Shown here piece by piece: positions 49,349 through 58,834 of a stretch of DNA of 64,000 nucleotides; the stretch's first letter is position 1; every line of letters begins with the position of its first letter. The DNA is taken from contig JBBCJM010000004.1 in NCBI GenBank assembly GCA_037190175.1, positions 4,767 to 68,766 of the forward strand, read 5' to 3'. The DNA comes from JBBCJM01 sp037190175 (GTDB taxonomy: Bacteria; Pseudomonadota; Alphaproteobacteria; Rhodobacterales; Rhodobacteraceae). A model generated the notes under the pieces. The model had not been told where the DNA came from. It searched no databases and worked only from the letters and a program-made list of their open reading frames with translations. A program made the translations under genes and the position numbers.

Positions 49349-50548
49349 TCAGGCCCGGGCCAGGCAGTTGCGCAGCGCCTGCTCGAATGCCGCCACGATA
49401 TCGGGCGATCCGCCGGTGGTGCGGAAGGTCAGCCCGATCTCGGTGCGGGCATCCGGCAGGTCGAGGTCCAGCCTCCTCAGCCCTTCGGGCAGGGCGGCGA
49501 GCCTTTCGTCGCTGTAGGTCAGCAGGGCGATGGAATCGCTGTAGAGGATCAGTTCCTCGGCATGGCGGAAGGACAGGATCTCGCAGGTCTGGGTGGGGGG
49601 AACCGCGCCGACCGTGCGGAACAGCCCCTCGAAGAAGGCCCGCACCGGCGTTCCGTGCGGCGCGACGATCCACCGCTCCCGCGCCAGGTCCGCAATCGAG
49701 AGCCCTTCGCGGTGGCAGGGATGGCCGCTTCGCGCCACCAGCGCGAACCTTTCGCTGTAGAGATGGGTCTCGGACAGATCGGCAAAGGGCGCCGGGTTGC
49801 GCAGCAGCCCGACGATGCAGTCGATCTCGCCCGACCGCAGCGCCTGGACCAACATGCTGTAGCTTCCCGGAACGGCCGCGAGGCGCAGGTCGGGATGGGC
49901 CTTGGTCAGTTCGCCGAACGCCCTGGCCACCAGATCCTGCCCCGAGAACGGCATCATCCCCACGGCAAGGCGGCCGACGAGCCCCTGTCCCTGCGCCGTC
50001 CCGGCCAGCGGCAGGTCCGAAAGCTCCCGGGCGAGCGCCTCGCGCAGCGCCGACAGCCTGAAGGCCGGCGGGCCGGGGTCCAGCCCGCGCGGCTTGCGCG
50101 CGAACAGATCCTGGCCGCAACAGCGCGCGACCGCGGCGATGGCCCGGCTGACGGCGGGCTGCGTGATCCCCAGCTCCAGCGCAGCGCTGCTGGCATTCCC
50201 GTGCCTGACCACCGCGGCGACTGCATCCAGCTGGTGCAGCGACAGGAAGGCGCCCAGATTGGGCCTGGTCCCGGAAAGCGCCGCGATGTCCTCCTCGGCC
50301 GCCGCGATCAGGCGCTGCACGTTCAGGCACCGGCGCAGCACCGCCTCGCCCCGCGCCGTGGGCTCCGCACCCCCCCAGCCGCGCTGGAACAGCGGGGCGC
50401 CCAGGCTGGTCTCCGCCGCCGCGACGGCGCGCGAGACCACGGGCTGGGTGGTGTTGAGCGCCTGCGCGGCCTGCGCGAACCCCCGGCAGCGCGCGACGGC
50501 CTCGATGGCCCGGACCTGCTTCAGCGAAAGGGGGGGATGCCGCTGCAT
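49349..50548 (-). CDS. LysR-type regulator with two N-terminal HTH domains
   Basis: 399-aa regulator, about 100 residues longer than a normal LysR. The first winged HTH spans residues 8-66 (FAQAAQALNTTQPVVSRAVAAAETSLGAPLFQRG). A second HTH covers 103-160 (ASSAALELGITQPAVSRAIAAVARCCGQDLFARK). A substrate-binding-like effector domain follows from about residue 190. Both HTH units keep the TQPxVSRAI recognition helix. It is convergent with the O-demethylase gene with an 11-base gap, so that gene may be its target. A fusion or internal duplication is likely. Confidence 0.88.
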   Translation of the reverse strand: MQRHPPLSLKQVRAIEAVARCRGFAQAAQALNTTQPVVSRAVAAAETSLGAPLFQRGWGGAEPTARGEAVLRRCLNVQRLIAAAEEDIAALSGTRPNLGAFLSLHQLDAVAAVVRHGNASSAALELGITQPAVSRAIAAVARCCGQDLFARKPRGLDPGPPAFRLSALREALARELSDLPLAGTAQGQGLVGRLAVGMMPFSGQDLVARAFGELTKAHPDLRLAAVPGSYSMLVQALRSGEIDCIVGLLRNPAPFADLSETHLYSERFALVARSGHPCHREGLSIADLARERWIVAPHGTPVRAFFEGLFRTVGAVPPTQTCEILSFRHAEELILYSDSIALLTYSDERLAALPEGLRRLDLDLPDARTEIGLTFRTTGGSPDIVAAFEQALRNCLARA

Positions 50549-50604
50549 GGCTCATGCTACGCGGGCGCGCGGCGCCCTACAACTCGGGCTCCGCCGGGCC
50601 GGGG

Positions 50605-51330
50605 TCAGCCGCCGCCGGCCAGTTGCCGCAGCCGGTCGCGGCTGCCGCCGAGGTGGACCCTGACCGCGGCACGGGCCGCGTCGGGGTCGCGGGCGCGCAC
50701 CGCGTCGGCGATGGCCTGGTGCTCGTCGCAGAGCTTGCGGATATAGCCGCCGTCGTGCGGCGCCTCGTTCACCCCGGCCTTGCGCGGGATGATGTACTGG
50801 CCGAGAAAGGTGATCATCCGCGGAAAATGGACGTTCTGCGTCGCCTCGGCGATGGCGAGGTGAAAGCTGAAATCCTCCTCGGCTGCGTTGCCGCCGGTGT
50901 CGGCGGCGGCCACGAAGGCGGCCATGGCGGCGGCGATGCGGTCCAGCTGCCCCGGCGTGGCGCGCTGGGCCGCCAGCGCCGCGCCCTCCAGCTCGATCGC
51001 CAGCCGCAACTCGGTCAGTTCCGCCAGCGAGGAGACGCTGCCCTGGTCCGGCTGGAAGCGCAGCGGCTGCACCAGCGCGTCGGTGGCGACGAAGGCGCCC
51101 AGCCCCTGCCGCGTGGTCACGAAGCCCTCGGCGCGCAGCTGGGCCACGGCCTCGCGCACCACGGTGCGGCTGACCTTCATCGCCTCGATCAGCTCCTTCT
51201 CGGTGGGAAGCTGGTCGCCCGGCCCCAGCCGGCCCGCGAGGATGTCGGCGCGCAGGACGCCGGACACTTCCTCCACCAGCGTCGGCAGCCGGGCGATGGG
51301 ACGCATGTCCTGCGAACCGAATTTGTTCAT
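50605..51330 (-). CDS. GntR family transcriptional regulator (FadR subfamily)
   Basis: 241-aa FadR-type regulator: N-terminal wHTH (LPTEKELIEAMKVSRTVVREAVAQLRAEGFVTTRQGLGAFV, residues 40-80) and an all-helical FCD effector domain with acid and His metal ligands (ELRLAIELEGAAL, DFSFHLAIAEATQNVHF). The ATG at 51330 begins the family's usual N terminus; an upstream in-frame extension is not coding. It diverges from the MATE gene across 98 bp. Its operon target is probably local but cannot be named. Confidence 0.92.
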   Translation of the reverse strand: MNKFGSQDMRPIARLPTLVEEVSGVLRADILAGRLGPGDQLPTEKELIEAMKVSRTVVREAVAQLRAEGFVTTRQGLGAFVATDALVQPLRFQPDQGSVSSLAELTELRLAIELEGAALAAQRATPGQLDRIAAAMAAFVAAADTGGNAAEEDFSFHLAIAEATQNVHFPRMITFLGQYIIPRKAGVNEAPHDGGYIRKLCDEHQAIADAVRARDPDAARAAVRVHLGGSRDRLRQLAGGG

Positions 51331-51428
51331 CGGCCGATCCTTATGGCTTGTATTCCCACCCTGCCGACCCACTCCTAGCATCCGGCGGAGCCGCCGCGAC
51401 ACGTCATGAGAGGGACGCTGCGAAAACC

Positions 51429-52790
51429 ATGTCCAGCCTCGCACCACATCGGGCGAACCGCCACCGCGAGGTGTTGCAGGTCGCCATTCCGGTGACGCTT
51501 GCGACCCTTTCGACACCGCTGGTCGGCCTGGTGGACACCGCGGTGGTGGCCCGGATCGGCGATCCCGCGGCGCTGGGGGGCGTGGCGGTGGCGGGCGTCA
51601 TCGCCAATGTGGTGATCTATGCCTTCAACTTCCTGCGCACCTCGACCACCGGCCTGGTGGCCCAGGCCATCGGCCGCGGCGACGGGGCCGAGCAGGTGGC
51701 GGCCAGCCTGCGGGCGCTTTCGGTCGCGCTGGGGGCCGGGTTGCTGGCCGTGCTGTTCCGCCGGCCGTTGCAGGAGGCCGGGCTGGCGCTGATGGAGGTG
51801 GAGCCCGCGGTGGCAGGGGCCGCGCGCGACTATCTCTCCACCCGGGCGCTGTCGCTGCCGATGATGCTTGTGAACTTCGCCGTGCTCGGCAGCCTGCTGG
51901 GAGAGCGGCGGGTGCGCGCGGCGCTGCTGCTGCAGCTGTTCCTGAACATCACCAACATGGGCCTGGCCATCGCCTTCGTGCACGGGCTCGGCTGGGGGGT
52001 CGCCGGGGCCGGCACCGCCACCGCGCTGGCCGAGACGGCGACCGCCGCGGCCGGCTGCCTGCTGTTGTGGCGCAGGGCGCGCGGCCGGCTGGCCCCGGCG
52101 CTGGCGGTCTATGGCAAGGCCGAGCGGTTCCGCGCGCTGTTCCGCATCGGCGCCGACATCCTGATCCGCTCGATGTGCATCCTGGGCGCCATCGCGCTCT
52201 TCACCCGGATCGGGGCGGGGCTGGGCACCGGGGTGCTGGCGGCCAACGTGGTGCTGATGAACCTGTTCTACCTCTCCGGCGCCTTCCTGGACGGGCTGGC
52301 GACCGCGGCGCAGCAGATGTCGGGCCGCGCCTACGGGGCCGGCGATCGGCGGGCCTTCCTGGCCAATGCCCGGTTGCTCATGGGATGGGGCCTTGCCATC
52401 GGCGCGGCGGTCTCGGCGGCCTATTTCGCGGCCGGCAACGGCTTCATCGCCGCGATGACGCCCGACCCCGAGATCGCCAGGCTGGCGCGGCGCTATTTCC
52501 CGCTGACCGCGCTGATCCCGCTGGTCGGCAGCCTGACCTTCGTGCTGGACGGGGTGTACATCGGCGCGACCTGGACCGCGCAGGCCCGCAACATCATGCT
52601 GGCGGCGGTGGCGATCTTTGCGGTGGCGGGCGAGGTGCTGGCCGCCACCTTGGGCAATGCCGGGCTGTGGCTGGCGCTGCTGCTGTTCCTGGCCATACGC
52701 GGGCTGGCGCAGCTGGCCTGGCTCGGCCGCCTGGCGGGCAGCGACCGGGCCTTCCCCGGGCATCACGCCGGGGAGCGCGGGGCCCTGTAG
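51429..52790 (+). CDS. MATE family efflux transporter (DinF-like)
   Basis: 453-aa protein with 12 hydrophobic segments and a two-fold MATE repeat. IPVTLATLSTPLVGLVDTAVVARIGDPAALGGVAVAG is the N-terminal half's hallmark; QQMSGRAYGAGDRRAFLANARLL begins the second. The ATG at 51429 is the first start after the divergent promoter. Its last 28 bases overlap the end of the convergent opine-dehydrogenase-like gene. It exports an unknown compound. Confidence 0.9.
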   Translation: MSSLAPHRANRHREVLQVAIPVTLATLSTPLVGLVDTAVVARIGDPAALGGVAVAGVIANVVIYAFNFLRTSTTGLVAQAIGRGDGAEQVAASLRALSVALGAGLLAVLFRRPLQEAGLALMEVEPAVAGAARDYLSTRALSLPMMLVNFAVLGSLLGERRVRAALLLQLFLNITNMGLAIAFVHGLGWGVAGAGTATALAETATAAAGCLLLWRRARGRLAPALAVYGKAERFRALFRIGADILIRSMCILGAIALFTRIGAGLGTGVLAANVVLMNLFYLSGAFLDGLATAAQQMSGRAYGAGDRRAFLANARLLMGWGLAIGAAVSAAYFAAGNGFIAAMTPDPEIARLARRYFPLTALIPLVGSLTFVLDGVYIGATWTAQARNIMLAAVAIFAVAGEVLAATLGNAGLWLALLLFLAIRGLAQLAWLGRLAGSDRAFPGHHAGERGAL

Positions 52791-53857
52791 CCCCGCGACC
52801 ACAGCGCCAGCAGCTCCTCCTGCGTCATCGCCTCGATCCCCAGCGCCTCGGCCATGGTGTTCTGGATGCGATAGTCCTTGCGGCGGGTGGCGTTGTAGAC
52901 ATCGACCAGCGAGGACAACAGCGGCGTGGCCAGCCCCGCCTTGCGCGCCATCTGCTCGATGGTGACGAGGTGATAGGGCACCTCCTCCTCGATATAGCGG
53001 GTCTTGATGTTCTTCGGCCCGTTGCGGAAGGTGCGCTCGTAGGTCAGCGGTTGCAGCGTGTCCTGCGCGGTCTTCTTGCGCGGGTCGCCCTTGCCGAACA
53101 TCTGCACCACGTCGGGCAGGTCCAGCCCATAGGCGCGGCAGACCGTCAGCCGGTCGGCGTCCAGCGCCTCGATCAGGTTCGAGACGCTTTCGGTCACGGT
53201 GCCGTAGCCGCACCAGTCCTCGGCCAGCTCGATGCGGGTGATGTTGCAGATCGTCAGCGCCGGGTGGACGATCCCGCCCATCAGCCGCATTCCCACGCCC
53301 AAGAGGTTCTCGCCCTTGCGGAAGCGGGGGCCCCAGGCGGTTTCCCAGCGGGCGATCAGCGCCCCGGTGTCGTCGGGGTTCACGGCCGAGGTGAAGGCGG
53401 CGGTCTTGGCGGGCACCTGCACGCAGTCGTTCGGGCCCAGCTTGCGGCCCATGGTGATCGGGCCGTGGATGAGCCCGACCTGCGTCTTCAGCCCCTTCTC
53501 GGCCAGCAGGCGGTCGAGGTACAGCACGCCGTAGCCCAGCTGGCCGCCGGTCACCAGGATCGAATGGTCGTCGGTCAGGTGGGGCAGCAGCTGCTCGAAC
53601 ACCGACTTCTGCCCGAAGGCCGGGATGGCGACCATGATCAGGTCGGCGGCCTCGGCCAGGTCCCTGGGGCTTTTCACCGCCGCGGCGCGGAAGGTGCCGT
53701 TCAGCGTGCCCGAAGTGGTGATCCGCCCCGTGTCCTCGATCCCCAGCGTCCCGCGGCCCGAGGGGGACCACAGCACCGGCTCGTTGCCGAGGTGGTTCAG
53801 CAGGCAGGCGCCGGTGAAGGCGACGTTTCCGGCCCCGGCGATGGCGACTTTGGGCAT
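52763..53857 (-). CDS. NAD/NADP octopine/nopaline dehydrogenase family protein
   Basis: 364-aa opine-dehydrogenase-like protein: N-terminal Rossmann site AIAGAGNVAFTGA (residues 5-17), LIMVAIPAFGQKSVFEQLLPHL, and a helical C-terminal domain with the catalytic-type His in GGIVHPALTICNITRIE. Enzymes of this family reductively join, or oxidatively split, an amino acid or amine and a 2-oxo acid. It is the last gene of the long leftward operon and overlaps the MATE gene tail by 28 bp. With a polyamine-type importer nearby, an N-substituted amine is a reasonable guess for a substrate. Confidence 0.88.
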   Translation of the reverse strand: MPKVAIAGAGNVAFTGACLLNHLGNEPVLWSPSGRGTLGIEDTGRITTSGTLNGTFRAAAVKSPRDLAEAADLIMVAIPAFGQKSVFEQLLPHLTDDHSILVTGGQLGYGVLYLDRLLAEKGLKTQVGLIHGPITMGRKLGPNDCVQVPAKTAAFTSAVNPDDTGALIARWETAWGPRFRKGENLLGVGMRLMGGIVHPALTICNITRIELAEDWCGYGTVTESVSNLIEALDADRLTVCRAYGLDLPDVVQMFGKGDPRKKTAQDTLQPLTYERTFRNGPKNIKTRYIEEEVPYHLVTIEQMARKAGLATPLLSSLVDVYNATRRKDYRIQNTMAEALGIEAMTQEELLALWSRGYRAPRSPA

Positions 53858-53868
53858 GGGTCTGGTCC

Positions 53869-55050
53869 TCAAGCGGTCTGGTGTTCGGTTGCGGCGAAGG
53901 TGGCCGTGATCTCGGTCACCAGCGGGCGCAGGCGGCGCGGCGCGTTGACGGCCATGGCGAAGACGGGCCGGCCCGCGGCATTCCGGCCGGTCACGGCGAA
54001 ACTGCCGCCGGCGCGGTCGCCCTCGGTCTCGAACCCCGCCGCCGCGCGCCAGTCGCCCGCCGCCTGGATGTTCAGGCCGAACTGCTCGGTCCACCAGCGC
54101 AGCACGCGGGGATAGGCGGTCGGCGTGCCGGCCAGCGTGCGGGCCAGCGCCTGCCCCTGGTCCAGCGCGGCGTGATAGCTTTCGGCGGGCAGCGGCTCGG
54201 CCATGCCGGGGAACGCCGGCTCGGCCACGTCGCCGGCGGCCCAGATCCCCGGGGCCGAGGTGCGGCCGAAGGCGTCGGTCAGGATGCCGGTGCGCAGCGC
54301 GATCCCCGCCTGCGCCGCCAGCGCGGTGTTGCGGGCAAGCCCCACGCCGGCCACCGCCACGTCCGCCGGCAGCCGGCGGCCGTCCGCCAGCACCAGCGCC
54401 ACCCCCTGCCCCGCGGGCTCGACCGCCGCCAGCGCCGCGCCCAGCACGAACCGCGTGCCCTGCGCGCGGTGCAGGCCTTCCAGCCAGTCGCGTTCCGCCG
54501 GCGGCAGCGCGCGGGCCATGATGCAGGGCGCCGCCTCGATCACCATGGCCTCGGCCCCCAGGGCGCGGGCGGTGGCGGCCAGTTCCAGCCCGATCACCCC
54601 GCCGCCCACCAGCGCCAGCCGCCGTCCCGGGGCCATGGCCGCGCGGATCGGCGCCACGTCGCCCAGCCGCCGCAGCGGCAGCAGCAGCTCCGCCCCCGGC
54701 ACCGCCAGCCGCCGCGCCTCGCCCCCCGTGGCCAGCACCAGATCCTGCCAGGGCAGCGCGCTGCCATCGTCGAGGTGCAGCAGCCGCGCCGCGGGGTCGA
54801 TGCGCAGCGCGCGGCGGCCCATCAGCAGCGCCACCCCCCGCTCGGCCCAGGCGGCGGGCGGCAGGAAATACGGCGGTTCCAGCGGGGCCTCGGGCTGCAT
54901 CAGCGCCTTGGACAGCGGCGGGCGTTCGTAGGGGGCATGGGGCTCGTCGCCCACCAGCGTCACCGGCCGCTCCGGCGCCGCCTTGCGCAGCGTCGCTGCC
55001 AGCGCATAGCCGGCCTGCCCGGCGCCGACGATGACGACCGGCCCGCTCAT
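53869..55050 (-). CDS. NAD(P)H-ferredoxin reductase-like FAD protein
   Basis: 393-aa pyridine-nucleotide-disulphide-oxidoreductase-fold reductase of the rhodocoxin/ferredoxin-reductase type. It has the FAD site VGAGQAGYALA (8-18), APYERPPLSKAL, a second nucleotide site VGGGVIGLELA near residue 150, GIWAAGDVAEPAF and a C-terminal ferredoxin-reductase domain (WWTEQFGLNIQAAG). It would pass electrons from NAD(P)H to a 2Fe-2S protein; two Rieske genes in the same operon are likely partners. Its ATG overlaps the preceding stop as ATGA. Confidence 0.9.
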   Translation of the reverse strand: MSGPVVIVGAGQAGYALAATLRKAAPERPVTLVGDEPHAPYERPPLSKALMQPEAPLEPPYFLPPAAWAERGVALLMGRRALRIDPAARLLHLDDGSALPWQDLVLATGGEARRLAVPGAELLLPLRRLGDVAPIRAAMAPGRRLALVGGGVIGLELAATARALGAEAMVIEAAPCIMARALPPAERDWLEGLHRAQGTRFVLGAALAAVEPAGQGVALVLADGRRLPADVAVAGVGLARNTALAAQAGIALRTGILTDAFGRTSAPGIWAAGDVAEPAFPGMAEPLPAESYHAALDQGQALARTLAGTPTAYPRVLRWWTEQFGLNIQAAGDWRAAAGFETEGDRAGGSFAVTGRNAAGRPVFAMAVNAPRRLRPLVTEITATFAATEHQTA

Positions 55051-55961
55051 CCGCCCAGATGCTCCCTCAGCGTGGCCAGCAGGTGGCGGGTGCGCACCTC
55101 CAGCGCCTCGTCGGTGCTGGACCCCTGGTGCGGCGACAGCACGAGGTTCGGCAGGGCGATCAGTTCGGGCGGCACATGCGGCTCGTTCTCGAAGACGTCC
55201 AGCGCCGCCCGCTCCAGCCGCCCCTCCGCCAGCGCCGAGACCAGCGCGGCCTGATCCACCACCGAGGCGCGCGCGACGTTGACCAGCCAGCCCTTCGGCC
55301 CCAGCGCCTCGATCACCCGGGCCGAGACCAGGTTGTCGGTGCCGGGCCCGCCGGCGATCGCCACCATCAGCACGTCCGCCCAGGTCGCCATCCGGGTGAT
55401 GTCGCCGAAGAAGCGCCAGGGCGCGTCGGGCTTCTCGGCGCGGCCGAAATAGCCGATCTCCGCGCCGAACCCCTGCAGGCGCAGGGCGATGCCGCGCCCG
55501 ATGTTGCCCAGCCCCACGATGCCGAAGCGCCGCGCCCCGATCAGCGCCCCGGGGCGATAGCGGCCCTGGGGCCATCTGCCGGCCCTGACATGGGCATCCG
55601 CCCCGGGAATGTCGCGCGCGATGGCCAGGAGCAGCCCCATGGCCAGGTCGGCCACCGAATCCGCCAGCGCCGCCGAGTTGTTGGTCAGCGCGATGCCGCG
55701 CGACAGCACGGCCGGAATGTCCACCATGTCCTGCCCGGCGGTGAAGCAGGCGACGAGCCGCAGCGCCGGCAGGCGGTCCAGCAGCGCCGCGTCCACCGTG
55801 CCGCGGGTGCCGGTGACGATGCCCCGCACCCGCGGCCCGATGTCGGCGAGCATCCGGTCGCGCCCCTCGCCGGGGGCGGGCAGGGCGTGCAGGGTGAAGG
55901 GCCCGTCCAGCGTGGCGCGGGTCAGTTCGGGCAGCGGGATCAGGGTCAGGATGTCGGTCAT
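55047..55961 (-). CDS. D-2-hydroxyacid dehydrogenase family protein
   Basis: 304-aa D-isomer-specific 2-hydroxyacid dehydrogenase. The NAD site VGLGNIGRGIA is near residue 150. Catalytic Arg (VNVARASVVDQ), Glu (ENEPHVPPEL) and His (LSPHQGSS) are all present. It interconverts a 2-oxo acid and 2-hydroxy acid. It is co-translated with the ferredoxin-reductase-like gene. Here it could recycle the 2-oxo acid released by the opine-type enzyme, an inference. Confidence 0.9.
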   Translation of the reverse strand: MTDILTLIPLPELTRATLDGPFTLHALPAPGEGRDRMLADIGPRVRGIVTGTRGTVDAALLDRLPALRLVACFTAGQDMVDIPAVLSRGIALTNNSAALADSVADLAMGLLLAIARDIPGADAHVRAGRWPQGRYRPGALIGARRFGIVGLGNIGRGIALRLQGFGAEIGYFGRAEKPDAPWRFFGDITRMATWADVLMVAIAGGPGTDNLVSARVIEALGPKGWLVNVARASVVDQAALVSALAEGRLERAALDVFENEPHVPPELIALPNLVLSPHQGSSTDEALEVRTRHLLATLREHLGG

Positions 55962-55966
55962 GGCCT

Positions 55967-57034
55967 TCAGTGCAGGATCAGCGCGTTCTCGGGGGCCCAG
56001 GTCAGCCAGACGTCGCTTACCCCGTCCGGCACCGTGCGCTGCGGCGCCGCGACCGAGAAGGCACGGCCGTTCGCCTCGACCAGATAGTTCACGTCCGCGC
56101 CGCGGAAGATGCGCTCGGTCACCCGTCCGGCGACGGCGTTCGGGAGGCCGGCCGCGGGCGGGTCCAGGCCCAGCGCGATGTGCTCGGGCCGCACGCCCAG
56201 CAGCACCTCCTGCCCGGGCGGGGGCAGCCGCGCCGGCAGGCGGGCGGCCAGCGGCGTGCCGAACCAGTCGAGTTCGATGGCCTCGGCCGTCGCCGCGCCC
56301 GCCCGCACGGGGAAGAAGTTCATCTCGCCCACGAAGCGGGCCACGAATTCGCTGCCGGGGCGGTTGTAGAGATCCCAGGGCTTGCCGATCTGCTCGATCC
56401 GCCCGTCGTTCATCACCACCACGGTGTCCGACATGGTCAGCGCCTCTTCCTGGTCGTGGGTGACGAGGATGAAGGTCTTGCCGGTCTCGCGCTGCAACCG
56501 GCGCAGTTCGATCTGCATCTCCTTGCGCAGCTTGGCGTCCAGCGCCGACAGCGGTTCGTCCAGCAGCAGGATCGGCGGGTTCGGCGCCAGCGCGCGGGCC
56601 AGCGCCACGCGCTGCTTCTGCCCGCCCGAGAGCGCCGCCGGCATCCGTTCGGCCAGCGCCTCGAGCTTGACCAGCGCCAGCATCTCGTCCACGCGGGCGG
56701 CGATGGCGGCGCGGCCCAGCCCCTTCAGCTCCAGCCCGAAGGAGATGTTGCGGCGCACGGTCAGGTGCGGGAACAGGGCATAGTCCTGGAACACCACGTT
56801 CACGTCGCGCTTGTGCGGCGGCAGGTCGGTCACGTCGCGGCCCTGGATCAGCACCCGGCCGCTGTCGGGATCCTCGAAGCCGCCGATCATCCGCAGCGTG
56901 GTGGACTTGCCGCAGCCCGAGGGGCCGAGCAGGGTGACGAACTCGCCCGAGGCGAGGGTCAGCGACAGATCCTCGACCGCGGTCACCGACTGATAGGTCT
57001 TGCGGATGCGGTCGAGCACGAGAACGCCGGACAT
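55967..57034 (-). CDS. Polyamine-type ABC transporter ATP-binding protein (PotA-like)
   Basis: 355-aa ATPase: Walker A GPSGCGKST near residue 38, signature LSGGQKQR, Walker B ILLLDEPLSALD, switch His in VTHDQEEA, and a C-terminal TOBE region (about residues 270-350). QSVTAVEDLSLTLASGEFV and the overall length match PotA/PotG. It powers the neighbouring permeases and lies four bases after the permease stop. Confidence 0.93.
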   Translation of the reverse strand: MSGVLVLDRIRKTYQSVTAVEDLSLTLASGEFVTLLGPSGCGKSTTLRMIGGFEDPDSGRVLIQGRDVTDLPPHKRDVNVVFQDYALFPHLTVRRNISFGLELKGLGRAAIAARVDEMLALVKLEALAERMPAALSGGQKQRVALARALAPNPPILLLDEPLSALDAKLRKEMQIELRRLQRETGKTFILVTHDQEEALTMSDTVVVMNDGRIEQIGKPWDLYNRPGSEFVARFVGEMNFFPVRAGAATAEAIELDWFGTPLAARLPARLPPPGQEVLLGVRPEHIALGLDPPAAGLPNAVAGRVTERIFRGADVNYLVEANGRAFSVAAPQRTVPDGVSDVWLTWAPENALILH

Positions 57035-57038
57035 CTTT

Positions 57039-57836
57039 TCACCTCATCCTGCGGGTGGTGCGTTCGGCGTAAAGGCCGAGCGCGACGGTGATGACCAGGA
57101 CCATGGCCGAGATCGCGGCGATCTCGGGCGACAGGCCGCGGTGGATGCGCTGGTAGATCAGCACGGGCAGCGTGGGCGAATAGCCGCCCAGGAAGGTCGA
57201 GCGCACGAAGTCGTCGAAACTGGTCAGCATCGCGAAGATGGTGCCGCCGACCAGCGCGGGGCGCAGGAACGGCAGGGTGACGCGCACGAAGGCCACGAAA
57301 CCGTCGGCGCCCAGGTCGCGCGCGGCGTCGGTCAGGTTGCGGGGCATGGCCTGCAACCGGGTCAGCACCATCAGCGCCACGAAGGGCACGGCGTGGATGG
57401 TATGGGCCAGCACGATGGCCAGCGCGCCCTGCTCGATCCCCAGCGTGCGGGTGAAGATGCGCAGGCTGATGGCCTGCACCACGCCGGGCACCACGATGGG
57501 CAGGCAGACCAGCGCGAAGAAGGTGGAGACGGCGATCATCCGCCGGTCGGCCAGCGCCACCGCGGCCCAGATGCCGATGATCGTCGCCGCCACCGTCGAG
57601 ACCGCCGCGATCCAGATCGACAGGAACAGCGCCTCCAGGAACTCGCGGTCGGCCATGGCCGAGGCGTACCACTTGGTCGTCCAGGCATTGATCGGAAAGC
57701 CCATGAAGGGGCCGTCCTTCAGGCTCATCACCACCACGATGGCCAGCGGCGACAGAAGGTAGAAGGCGAAGGCGGCATAGGCGAAGCCCAGCCAGCTCCA
57801 GCTGCCCGGCGAGGCGAGGCGTTGCCAGCGGGTCAT
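57039..57836 (-). CDS. Polyamine-type ABC transporter permease (PotC-like)
   Basis: 265-aa permease with six membrane segments. The ATPase-contact loop DAARDLGADGFVAFVRVTLPFLRPALVGG is the EAA motif near residue 180. The ATG at 57836 overlaps the stop of the other permease gene as ATGA. It forms the membrane channel with the PotB-like protein. Confidence 0.92.
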   Translation of the reverse strand: MTRWQRLASPGSWSWLGFAYAAFAFYLLSPLAIVVVMSLKDGPFMGFPINAWTTKWYASAMADREFLEALFLSIWIAAVSTVAATIIGIWAAVALADRRMIAVSTFFALVCLPIVVPGVVQAISLRIFTRTLGIEQGALAIVLAHTIHAVPFVALMVLTRLQAMPRNLTDAARDLGADGFVAFVRVTLPFLRPALVGGTIFAMLTSFDDFVRSTFLGGYSPTLPVLIYQRIHRGLSPEIAAISAMVLVITVALGLYAERTTRRMR

Positions 57837-58798
57837 TTCGGCCTCCGCGCGCGGATCGCGACGTTCAGCGCCGCGGCGATGGCCAGCGCCAGCACGAAGA
57901 GCGTGATCGAACCCGCCGCCCCCATCGGCCAGGTCAGGTTGGCGTCGTAGAAATAGCTGGCGATCACCTGCGAGAAGAGGTTGGTGCCGGGCCCGGCCAG
58001 GATCAGCGGCACGGTGTAGATGCCGGTCGAGATCAGGAAGACCAGCGTGACCCCGGTGGCGATGCCGTCGCGGATCAGCGGCAGGGTGACGCGGAAGAAC
58101 CGGCGCATCGGGCTGGCCCCCAGGTCGGCCGCGGCCTCGAGCACGTGGTTCGGCACCTTCTCGATCGCCGCATAGAGCGGCAGCAGCATGAAGAGCGCGG
58201 TGACGTAGAGCAGCCCCAGCGACAGCGAGAACCAGGTGTAGAGGAAGGGGATGGGCCGCTCGGTCAGCCCCAGGGTCTGCAGCACGATGTTCACCGCGCC
58301 GTTGGCGGCGAAGATCAGCACGTAGGAGAAGACGCGGATGATCTCGCCCGCCCAGGCGGGGATCATCACCAGCAGAAGCAGGCGCACCTGCCAGCCGGGC
58401 GGCACCTTCTTGGCGATGAAATAGGCCAGCGGCAGCATCACGACAAAGGTCGCGGCGACGATCAGCATCGACAGCACCAGCGTGCGGATCAGCGGCCGGT
58501 AGATGGTATAGTCGGTGGCGATCTGGCGGTAGTTGTCCAGCGTGTAGACCGGCCCTTGCCCCGCCGGCAGCGGATAGAGCCGCATGAAGGAGATATTGGC
58601 CATCTGGATCAGCGGCAGCACGTTCCACACCACCACCCACAGCACCGGCACCCCCAAGAGCAGCCCGACCGACAGCCAGCCGCGGCGGCGCAGAAAGGCC
58701 GACAGCCGCGAATAGGCGCGGCTCTGCATCAGCAGATAGGACCAGTGGGGGCGCCCCGGCGGCGCGGTCAGCTTGGCGGAATGGCTCGTCACGGTCAT
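57833..58798 (-). CDS. Polyamine-type ABC transporter permease (PotB-like)
   Basis: 321-aa permease with an N-terminal cytoplasmic stretch (about residues 1-42), six membrane segments and the EAA loop EAAADLGASPMRRFFRVTLPLIRDGIATG near residue 225. The ATG at 58798 is preferred; homology begins after it. It follows a 77-bp gap with a strong hairpin after the binding-protein gene. Confidence 0.9.
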   Translation of the reverse strand: MTVTSHSAKLTAPPGRPHWSYLLMQSRAYSRLSAFLRRRGWLSVGLLLGVPVLWVVVWNVLPLIQMANISFMRLYPLPAGQGPVYTLDNYRQIATDYTIYRPLIRTLVLSMLIVAATFVVMLPLAYFIAKKVPPGWQVRLLLLVMIPAWAGEIIRVFSYVLIFAANGAVNIVLQTLGLTERPIPFLYTWFSLSLGLLYVTALFMLLPLYAAIEKVPNHVLEAAADLGASPMRRFFRVTLPLIRDGIATGVTLVFLISTGIYTVPLILAGPGTNLFSQVIASYFYDANLTWPMGAAGSITLFVLALAIAAALNVAIRARRPK

Positions 58799-58834
58799 GG
58801 GCGATCCTGGCGATGGGGGGCGGCGGCTCCGGCA

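Noticed and set aside
47925..50555. 876-codon minus-strand open frame over the O-demethylase and LysR genes
   Set aside because: Runs antisense through the O-demethylase and in the wrong frame through the regulator.
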